Positions 13,440-24,869 of a stretch of DNA of 64,000 nt are shown in pieces (the stretch's first letter is position 1; the number at the start of each line of letters is the position of its first letter). The translations under genes were made by a program, and so were the position numbers. The DNA is from Dromaius novaehollandiae (lineage: Eukaryota > Chordata > Aves > Casuariiformes > Dromaiidae), in NCBI RefSeq assembly GCF_036370855.1, contig NC_088099.1, positions 18,567,501-18,631,500 on the forward strand. Reading direction: 5' to 3'. A model generated the notes under the pieces. The model did not search any database and was not told where the DNA came from. It worked only from the letters and a program-made list of their open reading frames with translations.

Positions 13440-14070
13440 GTCACTTTCACTCTGCAATAAAACAATTGAATCACACACTGGTACATAAATATTGGCAGAT
13501 TTCTAGGTTTGCTGTTTTTTTCACTCAGCCTATTGGGCAAACAGCCTAGAAAGGCTAAGTTATTTGCCAGAGTTTGAATTTCTGGCAAACGGTGCAGATC
13601 CAGTACAAATCTCAAATCATATTTCAGGAATGCCGTGCTTCTGCTGCACCTTTCCAACTCTTTTCTCTGTGCACTAATGACCATTATGGGGAAATGCATT
13701 CCAGAAATGTGAAAATCAATGTAGTGGGAAATGTACCAAAACCACCTTTCCACTTATACAATCTCAGTTCTCCAAGAAACACAATTAATTAGTGTTATTG
13801 AGCTGTTTAGCTCCCCAATAAAAGCTTTTTGAGTGATTATATGAAGAGCCATTGGTACTGTAGACTTCATACTGAAGTAATTAATGGAAGTTGATTATAT
13901 TCTGACAAGTTAAACACAGGTTTGTTTGATATTACACACACATGGAAAACACATGCGCTATTGAGCTCAGTACATAGGAGTTTAGATTAATGGTGTTGAT
14001 GAATTATGTGGGGATTATATACTTTGCAGACACATAATGGACCTGATTTTGAAAAGCAGGGTCTCATTTT
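13440..14070. other. AT-rich, conserved-looking non-coding DNA
   Basis: The segment is AT-rich and rich in homeodomain-type TAAT/ATTA cores (for example "aattaattagtg" near 13783). It has no repeat signature and no lasting open frame. The texture resembles conserved noncoding elements of vertebrate gene deserts, but conservation cannot be judged from one sequence. Confidence 0.25.
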
Positions 14071-14073
14071 GCT

Positions 14074-14105
14074 CCTGCAATTTTGAGAGTGTAAATAATT
14101 GCAGG
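14074..14105. repeat. Perfect 9-bp inverted repeat, probable palindromic element core
   Basis: CCTGCAATT (14074-14082) pairs exactly with AATTGCAGG (14097-14105) across a 14-base spacer. Outside the perfect arms there is weaker pairing between "attttgct" and "tgatttt". This suggests the eroded core of a larger palindrome similar in kind to 24271-24355. Confidence 0.6.
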
Positions 14106-15823
14106 TGATTTTCTAGCAGCTAGACATCTCCCTGTCTGGTTTCATTCCTTAGGGCAGAGGTCAAGCCTGGATTTGTTGCAAGGCACCAGCAGGCACTAGG
14201 AGAGCACACGCAGAAAGAAGAAGAGCAAACCCTACTCCAGGGCTATGCACTGTGACTACAATGGCCAGCAAGGACAACGAGTTTCATGCACAGCTGTGAT
14301 GGCTGAGTTGGAAATTTAAGCAATACTTTCTCTTTCTAAATTCAGGGGCCTGCTCTGAACTTGAGGTCCAACCTGATTTCAAAAGGGGAAGGAGGACCCT
14401 GTCACCAGGCATTGTCCCACCACCAGGGGAAGGCTGCCAGCAAATCCAGCACTTAGCTCTGAGACCAGCTGCTGAATCCACGCTTGCGGGATTCACTCAG
14501 GCTCAGCCTACTATCCAAACCTACCACTCTGCATCTTCTCTTGAGGCTTTGTCTCAAGGTAACTGAGTATCACCGGGAAAGTGGTGACAACAGAAGCAGT
14601 AACCAGTATCAAGATTCAATGGCTGCAGAATACAGCTGGGAGGTAGAAGGCCCAGGTGCAAATGAGCGGCCTGAATCAGCAGGGAAAGGACTGAAACTTT
14701 GGTCTTAAGACTGCACCCTGTCATGTAGAGCAGCCTGCACAGAATGATCAAGGCCAGATTTGGTGCCTTCCCATACTATTTATCTGCGGGGACATGGCTC
14801 TGGGATGCCACAGCTGGTATTATAAGGGATTTACTGAGGGCTTAGAGCACCATCTGGGCACACTCCCTTGGGCTCTTCCAGGAGCCTGCCCCGGAGGGAG
14901 CTGTGCCTGCAGACACCCTGAAAGCAAGCTACAAAGGTGGGATGAATGCAGGTTTCAGGGAGTAGCCTTGGTTTCAAAGCACTCCCAGGGGCTTTCTCTC
15001 AAAGCTGTGAGCCAGCCCAGAACTGAATGAGCATCTCCTCCTGACAGCAGATCATGCTGAGCTCCCACAGGCGTGATTCAGTTTGAGACACCAAATCTAT
15101 GAGTCTTAGTGTAGGTTTCCATGTGAGCCAGGCATCTGAACTCCCACTGGCATGATGGAGCTCTCATCAAAACAGCCAGTGGAGTGTGGCAAGGGATTCT
15201 GCACACCCTAAAGCACAATTTACTTGCTGAGCAGCTAAGCAGGCTGTACCTCCCCTGACAGTAGCTTAGACACCTGTGGACACCTGCCTTCAGAAAGCCA
15301 CATTTAGGTGTTAATCACCAAATGAAATCCTGCCCTTAGAGATGCATAACAGTCACAGTGTAGTGGCAGCAAGGTCTCTGTTGCCGCAATCATGGTGCAA
15401 GTCTGTAAGGCCAGAAGATGGCTGGTCTGCCCAGCCCTCTCCTTTCCCTTAGAAAGGATATGCCCAGAAACCTGTGGCAGGGAACCACCAGTGCTGCCTG
15501 GCCTTGCACCAACCAGGAGAAGCCCAGAAACCCAACGGTGCTGACCAGCCAGCTGAGGACCACTGGCTGTGGAAGGAATAGGTAATACCAACTCCTGGGC
15601 AGACCTTCTCGCTCAGGTCAGTGAGCAAAAGACAGTCTTCCTCCTGGGACTATCACATCTTCCTCAAAGTCTTGGTGTGTTCAGAGCTGGAAAGTATTTT
15701 TGGCTCAGTCATTTCAGGTCTCCAGGGCCCTGACTGAGAAGTGAGTTAAGGAGATGCATTAGACAGGGTTGAGTGAATTTACTCACAGACCTCTTTAAGA
15801 CTATAGCTTGAAGTACATTACAC

Positions 15824-15844
15824 AGAGAGAGAGAGAGAGAGAGA
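15824..15844 (+). repeat. (AG)n microsatellite
   Basis: An uninterrupted AG dinucleotide run of about 21 bases. Confidence 0.95.
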
Positions 15845-17996
15845 TTGAGGAAAGACGTACAAACCTGCTCTGGCCTGGTTCTTAACAGCATTTGAGAGCA
15901 TTTGCGAGAGAACTGAGAGGACCAGCATGTGCCTATAAAATTACAGTAAATGAGAAGTTGAAGAGGGCCTCTCTTTTCTGCAGTTGCAGTCCATGAATCC
16001 AGTGTGCGTCTCTCTACCTGGGCATTATTAAAAGATGACATATTCATATCTATAACCAAATATAGACCATGCATGCTTCATTACAAAAATAAGAACACAG
16101 ACAAGAACAGCTCCCTTACCCCCAAAAGAGGCCTGTGCCCCCCAGATAGTCAAGCCCAGGTCTATCTGAGATGACTTACGTTGGTATGTACCCAGGGCAA
16201 TGAGACAATCTACAGAGCTGGCACTGCAGCCGCTGCTTGTCTGGCCCTCAATGGATATTTCAGCATCCTTTCTGCCTTGTCTGCCCCTGGGTGCTGGTGA
16301 GGGTCAGGCAGGGCACTGAAGGGGAGCAACAGGCAGAGCACCCATATGGATTTACCTGCTAGGTCATCAGCAGAGAGAGGGGAGTCAGTGGGAGGTGAGC
16401 ATTGGTGGTGCCTAGAGATGCTGAAAGGTCTTATGGTACATGGTAGCCCTAAGGATGCCAGGCAGTACTGCAGATGTGGTGGAGGAACTCAACTCAGCAG
16501 GGCCCTTCTCACTGTGTGGCCAAAGAGAAGCTGCTCCAGCTTGGTGCCTCCACATCAAGGTAGGAGACCTAACGTAACAGCACTTGTGCAGGCACTGAAC
16601 CAGTTTATTTGACTGTATAAATACCTAACCCCTTTCTAAGACTGTTGCTGCTTTGATCTCTCACCTAACTGCAACCCCAGAGGAAAGACAGGATTAGGGC
16701 CTAATTCTGCAATTATTTGCTGCCTCCAGGAAACAGAAATCATGGTTGGGAAAGGGGTTTTAACTACCACTCTCCCCTAGTGCTCGCTGTCTGCTGGAGG
16801 CAGGGGATAATCCCGGAAGCAGGCCCCAAATCTTGCCCTGCCTGTGGACAGGAAGCCGTCCTTTCCTAGGAAAGAGCAAGATCTGGCTTCAGACTCCATT
16901 TCTTAATTAGCTGCTGCAGGTGGAGAGCTGTGCAAGTCCCACACATTGCTTTTATAACTATCACATCTTTATGTGGCTTAACTGTTTTTTTCCACTGTAA
17001 CTTGGCCATTTTTGGAAGAGAAATATTTTGGGTCACATTATCAATTTTTCCCCCCATGGAAAGCTTATAAAAATTAATCTATAAGCAAATTGATGAGGGA
17101 AAAAAGTTCACAGAAATGTTTTCAAATGGATAACCTTCAAAGGATTTGAGCTCATTCCATTCGAATTACAAAGTCAGAGCTTTGGTCCAACCACTCTTTG
17201 GTTCCCTACCTCTCTTCCCCACCCAGGCTGCTTTGCATCACACTTGAACAGGTCCCCAGTAAGTATTTTTTTCCTAATGATTGAATTTAGCATTGGCAGA
17301 AGTACGTTGATAGACTATTCTTGAGGCTGAAGACTCCATTTGCTGTCCACAGCATGCACAAAAAGCTGCAAAGCCACCTTTCTGACTATGATGCGCCAAT
17401 TCATCTCCAGTTCCTCTCAGACAGGCAGAAGAGGGTACTTCGTCCCCAAACCTATTCGTTATTTTGACCTTCTGTTAATGAGCCCAACACAGTTCTCAGC
17501 CATGGCAGCTGTTTATGTCTGCAGATATTAATCTAGCTGGACTAGACTAAGGCCACCACGAAGATCCCTGACCTCATAGTAATCTCATACCCTCTCAGTT
17601 TATATGATTAAGTAGCACTCATATCAGATGCTAAAAGGCTGATAGTAACCTATAAAAGCATAACCCTGCCTTTTCTTTAAAATGAGATGCCCACCGCACT
17701 GCTGGGCAAGCACCGTGATTGTGGTCAGAGGGGTCAAGGAGCAGTGTGTTTATAACAGCCCCCATCCCTTTGGGAAAATACAAGAACAAGATCATTTAAG
17801 ATGCTTTGTGGAACCAGAAAACCAAAGCAGGCACCATCCGGAGACGTGTATTCCTGCATAAAGAAATTGCCTCTACTTCCAGGTTTCTCATGTCTCACTA
17901 GTTATTGTTTTGGTGTGTTTATGGAAAGGACACAGAGCAGATCAGAGAAGCCAAGGACACAGCCTAAACAAACATTTGGGTTATGGCTCTGAGATC

Positions 17997-18025
17997 AGAG
18001 AGAGAGAGAAAGAGAGAGAGAGAGA
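17997..18025 (+). repeat. (AG)n microsatellite, one interruption
   Basis: A GA dinucleotide run of about 29 bases, broken once by "gaaag". Confidence 0.95.
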
Positions 18026-19950
18026 TTTTGGCTGAGCTAATTAAAAGACAATTGTGACAAGAAAAAACAGCTCCCAGTTCCTCCTGTGTCTGGGGACAAA
18101 GCACATTTTGCACATCCCTTGTAAACAGGATCATAATAAAGATTCCTGGCTCTATCATCACCCTCCTCTCCCAGTCAGCACAGCCCACAGCATACTGAAT
18201 TTTGGCAAGCGAGCCAGATTGCGAAGCAGTACTGTGCCTGTCAGGAGCAAGAATCCGGCCCTGGGAGGAGACACAATGGAGCTGTACATGTGCAGGATCA
18301 AGAGAGACGTGGTAGTGGAGATGCCGCCAAATCAACCATGGTGGAAGCAAACCTTAAAGCTGAGTGGGAAGTGAGAGGGTGTCAGGCTACATCTGATCTG
18401 TAGCCGCCTCCTGCAGAGCCTGCAGGCAGCCAAAGCCCTTGCTGTCCTTCCATTCCTCTTCCTTCCTTCTCTCCTCAACATCTTTCTTCTGCCCAAACTC
18501 AACTCCTCTCCATACCGTGCCACTCAGCAACAGTGCGCTCTTCCGGCTGTGCAGGAAGGGGCTGGCACGCAGCAGCACTGGGGTTGGGAGCAGGGGCAGC
18601 ATCGTGTAGTGGGGAAAGCTGCCTTCTCGTGGCAGGGCCATGCAGCACGTGGGAAAGCAGCCTGCCTCAGCAGTGAGGTGGACTGTGCGTGCCATGCCAT
18701 GGTGATCGGCCCCCCCGGGTGCTGCACACTGTGAGGCCACTGCCCATGAGGAGTCACAGGCAGCGTGCAGAGCTGCCCATGGACCCGCACGAGATGGTGA
18801 GGAGACGCAGAGAGCTCTGAAACACGGAAGAGGTTTCATGGGAAGTTGTGACTGAGGCGGAGAGCTGTGGAGATGGTGTTCAGCTGTCAGCATTGCGTGG
18901 GTTGCAGGTGTGGTTCTGGGACATCCCTCAGCATATTTGAGCTCATTCAAGCCTCCCCAGCAAAAAGGTCTCCCTCAAACTACAGCCAGCAGTGGGAACC
19001 ATCACTAAAGGAGGAGACATCAAATAAAGAAGGAAGAAGCATCCAGAAGTCTCTTGATAATGGTGGAGAGGTAACTTGTAGGTGGAGACAAAATGGCTTT
19101 TTAGAGCAACAGCTACAAAATGTCTAGCCCGATCATGAAGCCCAATAGCTGTGAGCGGAGACCTGTCTAGTCTGAACTAGGAGGCTTTCCATGAAGCTAG
19201 GCAGTCTCAAAAGACATCTTGACAACTTGAAACCTGCTAATCGACATAAGCAGCAGCAAGGAATGACAAATCTCAGAGACTGTGCTGAGAAAACAAGGAA
19301 AGGGGCAGAGGGCAGAGCAGATCTCACTCAGCCACCTGGCTGCACAACTGGGTTAGCCAAATGACCTCAGTAAAACTATTTTCTATCCATTTGTAACCCT
19401 CAGAGGCCCATCAGGGAGAGGAGAGATTGTCCAGTTCAAATAATACAAAACCTGATTTCTTTGAGGGAAAACTCCCTGACAGGCTTCTTGGCTCTGCTCA
19501 GTGTCTCTCCCAAGCAAATGGCTAGGATGAGGAGTAGAAGAGGTTTCCAGCAGCCAGCCTGCATAGGTCAGCTCCGTCGGTGCTACAGAGCAGGCCCACT
19601 ACAGACAGACAGAGCTCTCCAAGTCTGCAGGAGCTGCTGAGATGTGGCGTGCAGGCAGCCATCAGGCAGCAAGAGCCAGGTCAGAGAATTAGCAGCAGGG
19701 GGAAAGCTGAATCCTCAGGCCTGGCCAAGGACCAGACGAGACCTGTTCTTGGCATAATCAGGTGCAAACAAGGACTCTCAGGATAAATGGGCAGTGGAAC
19801 AACTTATACACATTTAGCTGAACTTGGACGTGCAGGGCCAGATCAGCGAGGGGAAATCAGACACTCCAAGGGCCTGGGGAATTTGCCCCACAGATTGAGT
19901 CTTTCTCTGCAGCAGCCAAGCAGAAAAGGAAGCAGCTGCTAGAAAGAAAG

Positions 19951-20007
19951 ATGGACACTAATTGCCATGAGCCCCGTAAGCACAGATATGTCAAACGGAA
20001 AAGGTGA
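19951..20007 (+). pseudogene. Possible remnant of gag nucleocapsid end
   Basis: In frame 1 the last 14 codons before a TGA at 20005 read Cys-His-Glu-Pro-Arg-Lys-His-Arg-Tyr-Val-Lys-Arg-Lys-Arg (19963-20004). The length and basic character recall a retroelement CCHC zinc knuckle, but only the first cysteine is kept; the second Cys, the metal-binding His and the last Cys positions are different residues. Its location, about 370 bases upstream of the protease active-site codon and in another frame, is where the end of gag would be expected in a gag-pol element. Alone this would not be worth calling; it is listed because of its neighbour. Confidence 0.2.
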
Positions 20008-20335
20008 GTCTGGTCTGGTCTGTGGCATTTTTGAATAATTAGAAAAAGTGATAGATTTGGTTTGTAAAACAAGAGAAGTTGGCAATAATGCAAAAACTAA
20101 AGAAAGCAGTTCAATTAAGTGCTGGTAAGTTTGCTATAAAATGTCAACTTGCTATAACAGAAGGCTGGGCCAGGACAAAACATCACAGGAGACTAGTAAA
20201 AAGTCCCTTTCCCAATCTGAGAGTTGCAAGGACACCACAGTACATCAGTGAAGCCCAGAGGTATACAAATGAGGCCCCAGGTTTTTGTTTAGATCCTTTC
20301 AGTCAAACAACAGAAAGAGGAGGCTGGCTATAAAC

Positions 20336-20617
20336 CATCTGCCAGTGTCTGGGAAATGCATGGAAAAAGTGGACACTGCCTCAAGGATAACCATTAACAG
20401 AGCAGACATGCTAAAAACAGTAAGGAATAGACTATCCAAAGCTGAACCAACTAAGTGGTCTCAAATAAAGACAGTGACAGCAAAAGGTGCATTCATCCAA
20501 CAGTTGGGAAAGGTGGGTTTGCAAATTGGACATCTGGAATTTGAGCTAGATTTCTGGATAGCCGAGATAGTGGATGAGCTAATAAACAGTTTGGATTTCA
20601 TTATACCTAATAGCTGA
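20336..20617 (+). pseudogene. Ty3/gypsy-like aspartic protease (retropepsin) fragment
   Basis: The open frame runs 20273-20617 (115 codons, ending TGA) with no ATG before 20360, so it is not a normal free-standing gene. In order it reads HLPVSGK (20336-20356), VDTAS (20369-20383), RADMLK (near 20399), a TVTAKGAF strand (near 20471) and KVGLQIGHLEFELDF, followed by WIAEIVDELINSLDFI (20555-20602). This is the retropepsin plan: a first strand, the catalytic Asp-Thr-Gly motif, the flap region, and a C-terminal block that in Ty3/gypsy pol usually ends in ILGLDFL. The catalytic Asp (20372-20374) and Thr remain, but the Gly is Ala, and the Leu-Gly before LDF is Asn-Ser. Activity is therefore unlikely. 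No reverse transcriptase, integrase or LTR is seen downstream. It may be a fossil or an exapted remnant. The family assignment comes from motif order read by eye, not a search. Confidence 0.62.
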
Positions 20618-20894
20618 GTAAGCGCCAGGAAACCAAGTCTTTTTAAATATGTGGCACAGGTGAACAAAATGATTTGTAGACAACTGGTTTGCAGAGAATG
20701 AGGAAAGGCACCATTATAAGTGACACACCATGGGAGCTTTCCAGGCAAAGAAACCACTTCTCAGAGGTTGAAACCTGTTTTGAGCCCTAGGCTCTCAAAG
20801 GGATTTTAACTGCTCAGGTGTTGGTATAATGGAAGCAGGAATCTGCCCCTCCTTGTGTGCTAAACATTTCTGACTAGCAACAAATAAAGTGGGC

Positions 20895-20909
20895 GGGGGG
20901 GGGGGGGGG
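20895..20909 (+). repeat. Poly-G run (15 G)
   Basis: Fifteen consecutive Gs follow "gtgggc" and precede "aggaagg". Length polymorphism and assembly error are likely here. Confidence 0.95.
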
Positions 20910-22271
20910 AGGAAGGCCATAAAGCACAATGGAGTAAACAGATGGAGTGAATACTGGTACAGGAGAAAACTGGGAGGGAGGAAAGAGTGGAGGGAAGTGC
21001 AGAGAGCTTCTGTCGGCATTTGGTGCCGAGCTTTTTTTTTGCAGAGGACAGCTTACAACCCTTTCCTGCTGAGCTCTCCTGACTTGTCCTCCATCTTGTC
21101 ACCAGAGCGAGTGGCACAGGGCTGAAACATGGGAAACGTGGCTAGTGAGCAGCCACTTTGCAGCTCAGCTAAAGCCAAGCGTAGGAGATATTATGGGCAG
21201 CAGAGAACTACAGGAGCTTTCATGTTGCCTTGGGCCTCTCTGTGTGCTTGGAGGAAGGAGGGCAGCCGCACTCAACCTCACCACAGCAGGGCTGGGCTGC
21301 CTTTCCACTCCGGACCTGGCAAACCAGTGTTGACCCTGGTAGGAAGAGCAGCTTCTCAGCAGTGGATCGAAGCCCTTGGTGATGTACAGCAAGGGCTGAT
21401 GGCTTCTGAGCACACCGGAGGGGCAGAGAAGCTCTCACTGGGTGGGCACCCCTGGTGCACCCCACCCCTGTGGGCACAGCTGGGCAGATGGCGAGGCCTG
21501 GTTACAGCTGCATACCCTGCCATGGGGTGCACAGCCTGCAGAAATGCAGCCGAACTGCTTCCAGGGCTCCATCAGCATCTCTGTGCAACACCAGGATGTC
21601 TGTCCTGCAGATGCCCCCATCTGCCCAGGGCCACCACACAGTGGAGAGCCTCTGATAAGGCTTTTTAGTACAGTAAAGTGAGCTGGCTTTAAACAAGAAA
21701 GCTATCTAGTCATTGCAGCACAAGGCTCAACAGAGGCTAATTTACCTGCTTCTCAGCACTTGCCTGGAATTTAAGTGAGGTGTGTTCAGAATTTAGCCAT
21801 GCTGGACTGAGCAGGGAGATTTTACCACCATGTTACAGCTGAGCATGCTGAAATCACCATGTGGCTGGTGACTCTGAGCTGTCTTTTACTTCTCCTGTTC
21901 AAGGACCTTCAAGTAAATCATAGGAGAATCAGGTCCAAGCTGACTCCACTGTCCAGTGATGCAGGCTTGCAGATGAGATGTAAAAAACTTGACCTTGAAT
22001 CCTTTCAACTTGTCTCCTGTATCTCAGAAGTCCCAGTTCTTGAAAAGGCTTAGCACTGACTTAGCACCTCTCTCCTGTTCCACAGCACTTTTATGGATTG
22101 CACCTACCTTAGAAATCTCTAAGATGGAGAAAAGCCTTGTCTGAGAATCTTCCTTCAAAACCCCCATGTTCCGAATTACAGCTCCAAACAGCTCAAGCGA
22201 CAGTTATGTGGCAGCATCACTGTTTGGACAGTTTTGTATGTATCTTCTTGGAGAAACTTAGACCTCCGGCT

Positions 22272-22307
22272 CACCACACAGTGGCCTCTTAGGCCACCAC
22301 ACAGTGG
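22272..22307. repeat. Two direct copies of CACCACACAGTGG, 23 bp apart
   Basis: The 13-mer CACCACACAGTGG occurs at 22272-22284 and 22295-22307, and a third copy lies 640 bp upstream at 21632-21644. Each copy contains ACCACA (reverse complement TGTGGT), the RUNX core, and has partial dyad symmetry (CCAC...GTGG). No function is shown. Confidence 0.7.
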
Positions 22308-24270
22308 TGATTCCCAAGGGAATTGTCTCCCTGGGCTCCAGGGTGTGGCGGCTCCACTCTGAAAACTGAAAGCTGTGACCCCTACCTGGTGGTTTTACGC
22401 ATGGTCTGAGATGGACCTAAGTCTGCCAGGCTGCAGTAAAATTCAAAATAAAGAGAGTACTTCCAAATAGAAAAGCAGTTTACTCTGGGCAGATTAGGAG
22501 CAACTAAGCAATTTCCATGGGCAGAATGACAGCGGAGCTGTCCAGAAACAGCCAGACACTCCTGGGTGTGCAGAGTATGGTAGGGTTTCATTTCCCTTGC
22601 AAGAGGTCTATTTCTAAATTTGCAAATAATGCGGAACACCTAGCGAGCTTGAGTGAGGAAGAAAACCATTGCAGTGGTCAACAGAACACAATTCAGCATT
22701 TGCTGAGTTATAAGGGCTCTTGTGACCATTCACAGTTTGCCTTCCTAGGTTTTAAAATGCCTCTCATAGAGGATGCAGGTGCTAAGTACTGAACCTACAG
22801 CTCAGGGACAGTATTGCTACAGGAACACCAAGGATTTGTAAGTGTCTTGATTGCAGCAAAAGCTTCAGGTCTGTGAGATAATTTATCGTATTACTGCAGT
22901 ACACCTTGGGGTAAAGGTTTTGTATACGTAACTTCACCTTTGCTTGGATGGGAGTAAAATCATTTTGGAATCGCAAAAATGAAAATACCCGCACAAAAGG
23001 GCATTAAGTGTGTAGTAATTTATTATTTAATAATGATTACTTAAATTGTATTTACAACAGATGGATGCCACTTTTCTTTTTGTCTAGAACATACTCTTCA
23101 GACTATCACCATCGTAGACTTAGCTAGGACATTAGTGACAATGAAATAAAGGTGCTTTTATGGACTAAATACAGTGAAACCACTATATGTAGCTGCTGCC
23201 TTTCAACTGGAATGAGTTAAAATCCTCTGTAGAACTTGAAAGCTTAACACCAACAGCTTCCACACGAAAGGTGGATGTACACAGAACGAAGGCATATATG
23301 GAAACACAAGTTCTTCTCAGCATTATTTTGTGAGGCTTGAGTGTCTGAAGGAAAGACAGAATGGAATAAAAGAGCAAAAAGCTAAGTATATTGCCCCAGA
23401 AAGCTTTGGGGAGAGCTCAGAAAAAGATAAATTGTTTGGCCAAGTGTCCTGCACAGGAGACATGGAGCTATGAGGAAAATGCCTACCCATTGCTCTTCAA
23501 TTCCTCCTGTGCTGAGAAGAAACTGTGGATGATTGTGGTAAATAAAGAGGCTAGCCTCAAAAGCACACGACTTAGTGAGCAATTTTTCCTCCTATCAGAA
23601 CCAACTTACAGGACTATGAGTTGTGACCGCTCAGGTCAAAAGGGCAATACTTTCATTTTCTCTTAAACATCATTAATAAATGTGAACTTTGCAGGTAAGT
23701 ACTGACCAGATTTATTTATAACATTCTCTTTGAAAGACCCTCTTCAGCCATATAACTCATTGTCAGATTTCCTCAAACCAATGAATCTAAATTACAAATC
23801 AACTGGTGGCTGGTAAAACTACCTATCACATTTTTTCCCACAAAAAGAACTGTCAAACCCCACTAACAGAGGCAAGGCAAGAAACTGTCCTTTTCCAAAA
23901 TGAGGTGACATGCATCTGTGTGTTAGTAGTAACTATGTTATCCAGAAATTCTTTAAAGCCAATGAAATCTTTTAGCCGTATTTTATTCCTAGCTTACCTC
24001 CCTTCCCCTGTAACAAAACACCAAATGTTATAGTTGCTTTTAAAAAATATAAAGTTATGTATTACCATTGTGCCTTTGAGAACCATGGTTCAGTGCTGTA
24101 AGGTATGGCAAGCTCATGCTAAAACAAAGGCGCGCTCTCTCCATGGCATATCCATTATTGTCCCCTACTGAGTAATTTTATCACCTGCCTTCTATGGCTT
24201 CTTTATGCTTCAGCAGAGACGCAATTTCAGCTGCCAGAGCAGCTTCAGTATAGAGCTGTAGCTTCCATGG

Positions 24271-24355
24271 CCTTGCGTAATCATTTACACCTGTGCAAAG
24301 TAGATGTAAACTCACTTTGCACTCACTTGACATAGGTGCAAATGACTGCACAAGG
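24271..24355. repeat. 85-bp eroded palindrome (MITE-like)
   Basis: Left arm 24271-24312 and right arm 24314-24355 are reverse complements at 30 of 42 positions. Ten of the twelve differences are transitions. This pattern fits an originally near-perfect palindrome that has aged. The "cacctgtgcaaag" type wording and the following "ggagaatcaagccc" resemble palindromic interspersed repeats that I recall from turtles and crocodilians (memory, not a search). No transposase or clear target duplication is present. Confidence 0.7.
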
Positions 24356-24393
24356 TGAGAGGCAGTGGAGAATCAAGCCCATAATGACTGCAA

Positions 24394-24861
24394 AGCGCTT
24401 CAGCAGGGTGCGATGCAGAGCAGGGGAGACGCATGGGATGCAGCGATCAGGAGGTAAGCGAACATCAGCAGCAGCATGGAGCCTGTTCTCCCGTGCTCTG
24501 TGTGCAGCTCCTATTACTAGCAATGGAAGTCATGCGTGTGTGCCCAGGGGAGAATAAATCAGTCACCGGGGGATCGCTGCAGGCCCACCTGCTCCAGCTC
24601 TTGCCTGGCACTCTTACACAGGCCAGGCTGCAGCGCGAAGCCTGCATTGCCACCCGGTTTGGATGAGGCTGGGCATTGTGCGGTTGCAGGTTCGGTTTAC
24701 GTGGAGTAGCTGACAGGAGTCCCAAAGGCAAAGCTGAACCTGGCAGCACTGGCTTATTTTAGGGCGTGTTTCTTGTTGCGAGTCGAATGGGTTATCTGAA
24801 AACCTGGCTCGCTCCCTCTTGAAACGGTGCAGGTGCTCCTAGCCCTTTTTGTTATATCGCC
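24394..24861. promoter_or_regulatory. CpG-rich block, possible orphan CpG island
   Basis: I count 21 CpG dinucleotides in about 470 bp, against a few per kilobase in the surrounding DNA. The block contains "caggaggtaagcg", a strong match to a splice donor with the GT at 24454-24455. A CpG-rich segment with a donor could be a promoter and first exon on the plus strand. No TATA box, matching acceptor or coding frame supports it, so it may be just an unmethylated element. Confidence 0.3.
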
Positions 24862-24869
24862 TCCTAAAA

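Larger units (their letters stand above)
14110..19600. other. Unassigned sequence with two GA microsatellites
   Basis: GC content is moderate, with several GC-richer patches (about 14780-15600 and 18400-18920). The longest open frame is 187 codons on the minus strand (18387-18950). It has no recognisable domain and overlaps open frames on both strands, so I treat it as a by-product of GC richness. No convincing exon is seen. Confidence 0.5.
20700..24260. other. Unassigned sequence after the protease fossil
   Basis: No reverse-transcriptase or integrase motif is visible in the frames I read. 21129-21668 is open for 179 codons on the plus strand, but several opposing frames are open as well and no domain is evident. 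The GC-rich patch 21200-21650 is only mildly CpG-enriched. 22980-23060 is AT-rich. Confidence 0.45.

Noticed and set aside
14420..14429. CCACCAGGGG, CTCF-like
   Set aside because: Only the first part of the motif matches; the "ggcgc" continuation is absent.
18387..18950. 187-codon open frame on the minus strand
   Set aside because: It lies in a GC-rich patch where several frames on both strands are open. It has no domain, no splice support and a low-complexity Cys/Ser/His-rich translation.
21129..21668. 179-codon open frame after the protease fossil
   Set aside because: I looked for reverse-transcriptase motifs and found none. Opposing frames are equally open and no domain is recognised.
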